Below are positions 5,270 to 8,774 of a stretch of 8,774 bases of DNA, one piece after another; the stretch's first letter is position 1, and every line of letters begins with the position of its first letter. The notes beneath the pieces were generated by a model that searched no databases, was not told the DNA's origin, and was given only the letters and a program-made list of their open reading frames with translations. The DNA is from Candidatus Faecivivens stercoravium (GTDB lineage Bacteria; Bacillota; Clostridia; Oscillospirales; Ruminococcaceae): assembly GCA_018712425.1 (NCBI GenBank), contig DVHA01000116.1:1-8774 (forward strand), written 5' to 3'. Both the position numbers and the translations under genes were made by a program.

Positions 5270-6262
5270 ATGAAGAAAAGCGGTTTACTGGCGGCGGCAA
5301 TGATGGCAGCGGTGGTGATAGGGGGCTGCCAAACGGCGGAGGAAAAACCTGTCTACAATTTCAGTACGTTCAATTCAGCGGCTTTTACGCCGTATGCCGT
5401 CGAGTATGAAGATACCCTTTACTTTAACAGCTACTACGATGAGCTCTACAGCTACCGAGACGGCGCCTTAACCCTTCTGGAGACAGGATTTAACGCCAAA
5501 TCGATGACCGAACTGAACGGTTTCCTCTACTACTACTGTCTGGACGATAACTGGGAATGGGACGGCGTTTATAAAAGGCAGCTGTCGGAAGACGGAATGT
5601 CGATCGGGGAGCCGGAAAAAGTGTACGACCTTTCCGGTTTGCCGATGGAAAGGCGGCCCATTGCCGTATGGGTGATCGAAAACGATCTCTATCTTCTGGG
5701 GTCTGAGGGGCTGACGCGGGTTCATCTCACCGATGGAAGTGAAACTTTCTGGGAGTTCCAATGGGGCGGCGGTTCCCTCCTGGTGTGTGACCATAAACTG
5801 TATCTAAATACGCCCTTGGAATTTCCCAATCCCAACAAACTCTTTACTATCGATCTTGACAATGGGCAAATAGAAATAATTTCCGAAGAACCTGATTTTG
5901 CAGCGGGCGTACGGGACGGAAAGCCGGTTATCCGATATTCAGGCAGTTCTGACCCGCCTCCCATTCCATTTACCGACGGCTATGCCTATTATAAAGATCA
6001 GAACGGGGTCTATATTAAAAAAGGGAATGAGTATATTTACGCCTGTACCATCCCGATTCAGGGCTCCCTGCTGGACCCGCAGTTTTTAACGGTTGGGGAT
6101 AACCTGCTGATGCGCAGCTTTTACCCCGCCGATCCGTCGGAAATCGACCACAATATCCCGGGGAACGATATGACGGATACCAATATCTACCAGTATCTCC
6201 TAACCCCAGATGGGGAGCTGACCCTGCTGCTGGCGGACGATGTTCGGTTCCCGCTGGCGTAA
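5270..6262 (+). CDS. Putative secreted lipoprotein, unknown function
   Basis: The 330-aa product has a typical lipoprotein signal: Lys2-Lys3, a hydrophobic Ala/Met/Val stretch (5-17) and the lipobox IGGC with Cys20 as the lipidation site, so it should be anchored outside the membrane. The mature part is rich in Tyr, Trp, Asp and Glu and holds repeated short strands such as DTLYFNSYYDELYSY, NGFLYYY, NDLYLLG, HKLYLNT and DGYAYYKD, spaced as in beta-propeller-like proteins (DUF5050-like at most; not confirmed). No enzyme motif is seen. ATG at 5270 follows GGGAGGTG by seven bases; upstream in-frame starts would destroy the signal peptide. It is the only plus-strand gene, visibly lower in GC than its neighbours, and has its own promoter and terminator, so it is an isolated unit. 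Confidence 0.88.
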   Translation: MKKSGLLAAAMMAAVVIGGCQTAEEKPVYNFSTFNSAAFTPYAVEYEDTLYFNSYYDELYSYRDGALTLLETGFNAKSMTELNGFLYYYCLDDNWEWDGVYKRQLSEDGMSIGEPEKVYDLSGLPMERRPIAVWVIENDLYLLGSEGLTRVHLTDGSETFWEFQWGGGSLLVCDHKLYLNTPLEFPNPNKLFTIDLDNGQIEIISEEPDFAAGVRDGKPVIRYSGSSDPPPIPFTDGYAYYKDQNGVYIKKGNEYIYACTIPIQGSLLDPQFLTVGDNLLMRSFYPADPSEIDHNIPGNDMTDTNIYQYLLTPDGELTLLLADDVRFPLA

Positions 6263-6278
6263 TCCCTTCCAATATAAG

Positions 6279-6310
6279 AGCGCCTGCCAGTTTCCCGGCG
6301 GGCGCTTTTA
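6279..6310 (+). terminator. Terminator after the lipoprotein gene
   Basis: AGCGCCTGCC (6279-6288) pairs with GGCGGGCGCT (6297-6306), with one G-U, around an eight-base loop and is followed by TTTTA. It lies between two converging genes. On the minus strand the tail is CTTATATT, so it may also stop the facing 171-aa gene weakly. Confidence 0.87.
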
Positions 6311-6317
6311 CAATCCC

Positions 6318-6833
6318 TCAATACTCCGTCAGATAAAGCCCCAGGTTCGCGGCAAATTCGCCGAACCGTTCCGTCTTTCCTTCAATATCCGCCTGGGATA
6401 CGCCCCGGTAAAGGCATTCTTCCAGGAAAAGGCGGCCGTCCGTACAGAAGAAAAAGTCTTTCTTCCAGAGATAGCCGATGTATTCCGGATTTCCATGGTT
6501 ATCGGTGACCCGGTACAGCTTCCGGTTCCGCTCGGTGTCGAGGAGGCGGAAGACCGAACAGTCGGTTTCCGGTATTCCTTCCGGGATTTCATGCAGCCGT
6601 TTGACCGACCGGGGCAGTTCATGTAACGGCACCTCTTCGGCATCCACCCGCCCGAGCAGCCACTGGAGTGTCTCCCGGGCGGTGTGGGCGCAGGGCCGGA
6701 ACAGGCTGCTGAGAAGGGTATAATCCTTTGTGTTTTCGCCGGGGAAGATCACCCCGATGGCTCCATCCGGCATCCCGGGCGGGGATTCCCCCGGGTGCTC
6801 GGCCAGCCACTGCCGCAGTTCGTTTTCATCCAT
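6318..6833 (-). CDS. Hypothetical protein, 171 aa
   Basis: I do not recognise this family. The product is soluble, with no signal peptide or membrane segment. It has an acidic N-terminus (MDENELRQWLAEHPGE), a predicted helical middle (about 38-82) and a C-terminal half with probable beta strands (LYRVTDNHGNPEYIGYLWKKDFFFCTDGRLFLEE, about 107-139), ending in TEY. ATG at 6833 is chosen because AGGAGG lies nine bases upstream; a GTG at 6851 is in frame but would overlap that ribosome site. The upstream terminator of the DUF624 gene ends within a few bases of the AGGAGG, leaving no room for a normal promoter between them. It may therefore be expressed by read-through or from a promoter inside the DUF624 coding region. 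The GC-rich codon use matches the neighbourhood, which supports a real gene. Confidence 0.8.
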   Translation of the reverse strand: MDENELRQWLAEHPGESPPGMPDGAIGVIFPGENTKDYTLLSSLFRPCAHTARETLQWLLGRVDAEEVPLHELPRSVKRLHEIPEGIPETDCSVFRLLDTERNRKLYRVTDNHGNPEYIGYLWKKDFFFCTDGRLFLEECLYRGVSQADIEGKTERFGEFAANLGLYLTEY

Positions 6834-6851
6834 TTGCTTCTGCCTCCTCAC

Positions 6852-6880
6852 AAAAAATCCCTCCGGGAAAGCCGGAGGGA
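6852..6880 (-). terminator. Terminator after the DUF624 gene, abutting the next ribosome site
   Basis: A perfect 9-bp stem (6872-6880 with 6858-6866) with a 5-base loop is followed by six T (6857-6852) on the minus strand, starting 7 bases past the DUF624 stop. The AGGAGG of the next gene begins only about three bases after the T-run. Confidence 0.93.
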
Positions 6881-6887
6881 ATCTGTT

Positions 6888-7736
6888 CTACCGTATAATC
6901 TTCTGTTTCCCGGCCTTCTTTTCAGGCAGCGCCGGTTTTTCCTGAGAACCGATGTCGGTGAAGATCGGCTCGTTGTCATCTTCACCCTCTTCATCGTCGT
7001 CCTCATCCTCGTCGTCCTCGCCCATCTCTTCCCGCAACTGACGCTCATGGGGTTCGATGATGTATTTCACGATGTAGGGATAGGAGTTGAAGGTCGCGAT
7101 AAACCAGACCGTCGAAAACCCGATCAGCAGGAACACCAGGATCCACACCGCCGGCAGGAACCAGAGGAGCGGCACGACCAGCAGGATCGTCCAGAAAGCG
7201 GTGATGAGGTTGGTCTTCAGGCCCAGGAAAGCGAAAATGAAGCTGTTCTTGATGATATGCCGCACCGGCAGCTCGACGGTAACCGTCATCAGGTAGGTGT
7301 AAAAGCGCATGAACATCAAAAGCAGCAGCACGACGATGCAGACCCCCAGCGGGATCGCCATCGCAATCGAGAGGCCCTGGTTCGCAATATACCACAAAAG
7401 CGCAAACCCGACAATGCCGGTCGAGAGGATGTCCAAAATCCCCAGGGCAAACCCCTGTTTGAAGTTGGATTTGAAGGCGTCGAAGAAGTCCGACACCATG
7501 AAAACCGGCTTTTCATTGGCAAAGTTGCGCAGGATGTAGACCAGCCCGCAGGTCGCCGGCCCGATCGTCACAATCGGGATGCAGCAGAGGACGTAGAGGA
7601 GGTTTAACTCCAGGAGTTTCCAGAACTTGCGCCCGTACAGCTCGAAAAAGTAGAAAAAGCGTTTCTTCTTCGGGCCGTCCTTATCGACGCCGGGGCCTGG
7701 CTTGGAATAGTTAAACAGACCGCCAAATAATGACAT
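6888..7736 (-). CDS. YesL/DUF624-family integral membrane protein
   Basis: A membrane protein of unknown biochemical role; the family is common in Firmicutes, often beside carbohydrate ABC transporter genes, though no such genes are seen here. The 282 aa begin MSLFGGLFNYSKPGPGVDKDGPKKKRFFYFFELYGRKFWKLLELNLLYVL, followed by the hallmark DFFDAFKSNFKQGF at 83-96. Hydrophobic segments lie at about 44-68, 97-118, 122-143, 164-190 and 192-215, suggesting five or six membrane spans. A cytoplasmic-looking tail from about 228 holds a very acidic run (Asp/Glu from 236 to 256) and then a basic end (KKAGKQKIIR). ATG at 7736 has AAAGGA about 13 bases upstream, rather long spacing. It has its own strong promoter, a leader of about 140 nt and a terminator, so it is probably monocistronic. 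Confidence 0.87.
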   Translation of the reverse strand: MSLFGGLFNYSKPGPGVDKDGPKKKRFFYFFELYGRKFWKLLELNLLYVLCCIPIVTIGPATCGLVYILRNFANEKPVFMVSDFFDAFKSNFKQGFALGILDILSTGIVGFALLWYIANQGLSIAMAIPLGVCIVVLLLLMFMRFYTYLMTVTVELPVRHIIKNSFIFAFLGLKTNLITAFWTILLVVPLLWFLPAVWILVFLLIGFSTVWFIATFNSYPYIVKYIIEPHERQLREEMGEDDEDEDDDEEGEDDNEPIFTDIGSQEKPALPEKKAGKQKIIR

Positions 7737-7754
7737 AGGCTTATTTCGTTCCTT

Positions 7755-7811
7755 TCATCGGTACCCCAAAAAACGGGATACGAAATCTGCCGGGCCGTTA
7801 AAATGCATCAT
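7755..7811 (-). other. Possible 18-aa leader ORF before the DUF624 gene
   Basis: Tandem ATGs at 7811 and 7808 open a frame reading MMHFNGPADFVSRFLGYR. Its TGA stop touches the AAAGGA ribosome site of the DUF624 gene, an arrangement that could couple translation. Its own ribosome site is weak (CCCGGAT). Coding status is uncertain and could be chance. Confidence 0.25.
7761..7781 (-). other. Hairpin next to the DUF624 ribosome site
   Basis: On the minus strand, GTATCCC pairs with GGGGTAC (one G-U) around a T-rich seven-base loop, ending a few bases before AAAGGA. The G-U pair would be a mismatch on the plus strand, so it fits a role in this transcript. It might modulate translation; it is not followed by a T-run. 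Confidence 0.45.
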
Positions 7812-7886
7812 ATCCGGGCTGCTCGTGCAAAATACCCCAATCGCCTTTTGACGGTTCGCGGCTTTTTATCGGTTTTTAACATAACT

Positions 7887-7915
7887 ATTATGCAGGAAAA
7901 GGCGCAATTTGTCAA
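7887..7915 (-). promoter_or_regulatory. Strong sigma-A promoter of the DUF624 gene
   Basis: Minus-strand -35 TTGACA (7910-7915) is a perfect consensus and -10 CATAAT (7887-7892) differs by one base; the spacer is 17 bp. The start near 7880 leaves a 140-base leader. Confidence 0.92.
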
Positions 7916-7966
7916 GACCGTTCGCGGGTAGATTCTTTAAACGATATGTAAATTTCCGGCGGGCGG

Positions 7967-8773
7967 TCACAGAACATCCACCTCTTCCGCCGCTTTCAGG
8001 GCGGTCGAATAGAGGATGCAGCCGCCGAAGGCCATCCCCGCCCGGTTAAACCGGGGCTGGCGGAGGATCGCCCGGCGGTAGAGCCGGAGCTGGCCGGCAT
8101 ACCGCGCCTTCAGGGCGCCGAAGCTCCCGACCCGGTCGGTCTTGAAGTCGACCAGCCAGACGGTCCCCTTTTCGATGAAGATACAGTCGGCGATCCCTTG
8201 GAGGAGGATTTCCGCCTCCCCGCCGCCCGGGTAGCCGGCTTCGGATGCGGGGATGGTGTCGAAGAATTTGTACTCCCTGAGCACCTCGTCCGCCGCCAGC
8301 ATCCGCCCCATCAGTTCCGAATGGAAAAAGGCGGCGAACTCCTCCCGGTCGATGGCCGACGCCTCCTCGGGCGTCAGGTAGGCTTCCGCCACCAGCCGCC
8401 GCAGTTCCCCCTCCGGGTCGGCCCGGCCGGCGGCATAGTCGGCAAACTGGAGGGCGCGGTGGAAGATGGTCCCCTGCTGGGCGGGGGTGAAGCGGGGGAC
8501 GGATGAGCCGGGCTCGGCCGCCCGCTTTTCCTGGAGCAGCTCATCCCCGCTCACCTCTTCGGCGATCCGGGCCCCCGCTCCGGCGGCAAACCGGGGGGCG
8601 GAGAGGGTCACCTTCCCCTGCTTATGGGTCAGGCGGGTGACCGAGAGCTTCGCCGGAATTTTCGTCTCGGCGAGGTGGGGGTAGGCCCAGGCAAACCGCT
8701 CGGCCAGCGCCGCTTCCATCTCCCGGTCGGGTTCCGGCAGCGTTTCGGGGGCTGCCGCTTCCCCTTCCGGCAG
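7967..8773 (-). CDS. addA: ATP-dependent helicase/nuclease subunit A, C-terminal part (AddA)
   Basis: AddA works with AddB to unwind and trim double-strand DNA ends for RecA-dependent repair, the Firmicutes counterpart of RecBCD. The last 268 codons are present; the helicase motifs lie beyond the right edge. The fragment holds the linker RFAWAYPHLAETKIPAKLSVT and then the RecB-type PD-(D/E)XK nuclease domain. Counted from the internal Met at 8719, its visible residues are His87 in GTIFHRALQF, Asp178 in QGIADCIF, Asp191 and Lys193 in LVDFKTD, and the following QLRLY motif at 210-214. The frame continues open to the edge, so that internal ATG is not the true start. No clear terminator follows the stop; the next gene has its own promoter about 50 bases further on. 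Confidence 0.95.
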   Translation of the reverse strand: MPEGEAAAPETLPEPDREMEAALAERFAWAYPHLAETKIPAKLSVTRLTHKQGKVTLSAPRFAAGAGARIAEEVSGDELLQEKRAAEPGSSVPRFTPAQQGTIFHRALQFADYAAGRADPEGELRRLVAEAYLTPEEASAIDREEFAAFFHSELMGRMLAADEVLREYKFFDTIPASEAGYPGGGEAEILLQGIADCIFIEKGTVWLVDFKTDRVGSFGALKARYAGQLRLYRRAILRQPRFNRAGMAFGGCILYSTALKAAEEVDVL

Positions 8774-8774
8774 G

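Noticed and set aside
6684..7607. A 307-aa plus-strand ORF rich in Asp, Arg, Gln and His
   Set aside because: It is the antisense shadow of the DUF624 and 171-aa genes; its composition reflects complementary codons of membrane helices and the acidic tail.
1..8774. CRISPR array, tRNA, rRNA, insertion sequence, prophage or toxin-antitoxin locus
   Set aside because: No regularly spaced repeats, cloverleaf sequences, transposase or integrase motifs, or small paired ORFs with ribosome sites were seen on either strand.

Overview
This window looks like chromosomal housekeeping DNA from a GC-rich member of the class Clostridia, probably Oscillospiraceae/Ruminococcaceae or a relative. The evidence is the strong AGGAGG-type ribosome sites, the near-consensus sigma-A promoters with 17-bp spacers, the Firmicutes-type gene sets (infC-rpmI-rplT with a leader attenuator, dprA-topA, AddA rather than RecB, and a YesL/DUF624 membrane protein), and the short GC-rich intergenic hairpin modules. 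Genus level is inference.

Layout: all genes but one run on the minus strand, so in transcription order the window is read from right to left. At the right edge is the C-terminal part of addA (recombination nuclease/helicase). Then comes a YesL/DUF624 membrane protein gene with its own strong promoter and a 140-nt leader. Next is a terminator that almost touches the ribosome site of a 171-aa gene of unknown function. The only plus-strand gene (5270-6262) encodes a 330-aa lipoprotein of visibly lower GC. It converges on the 171-aa gene across a terminator and is transcribed divergently from the infC operon.

The infC-rpmI-rplT operon (IF3, L35, L20) has a near-perfect promoter, a leader of about 185 nt ending in an intrinsic terminator (the expected L20-type attenuator), an ATT start codon for infC, two tight hairpins between infC and rpmI, and a strong terminator after rplT. 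A 446-bp gene-free stretch follows. It contains several hairpins, a second good terminator and the promoter of a SpoU-family RNA 2'-O-ribose methyltransferase gene. After another hairpin-containing gap come luxS (AI-2 synthesis and SAH recycling), dprA (DNA processing in transformation) and the start of topA (topoisomerase I), which runs off the left edge.

How the parts work together: the centre is a translation block (initiation factor, two large-subunit proteins and, just downstream, an rRNA or tRNA methylase). The left is a DNA topology/uptake block (dprA-topA) with luxS joined upstream. The right is DNA repair (addA) plus envelope genes of unknown role. I see no CRISPR array, tRNA, rRNA, insertion sequence, phage gene or defence system. 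The most noteworthy points are regulatory: the infC leader and ATT start, modular hairpin repeats recurring in three intergenic regions, the terminator abutting the ribosome site of the 171-aa gene, and the leader of the DUF624 gene. No clear novel multi-gene system is visible.
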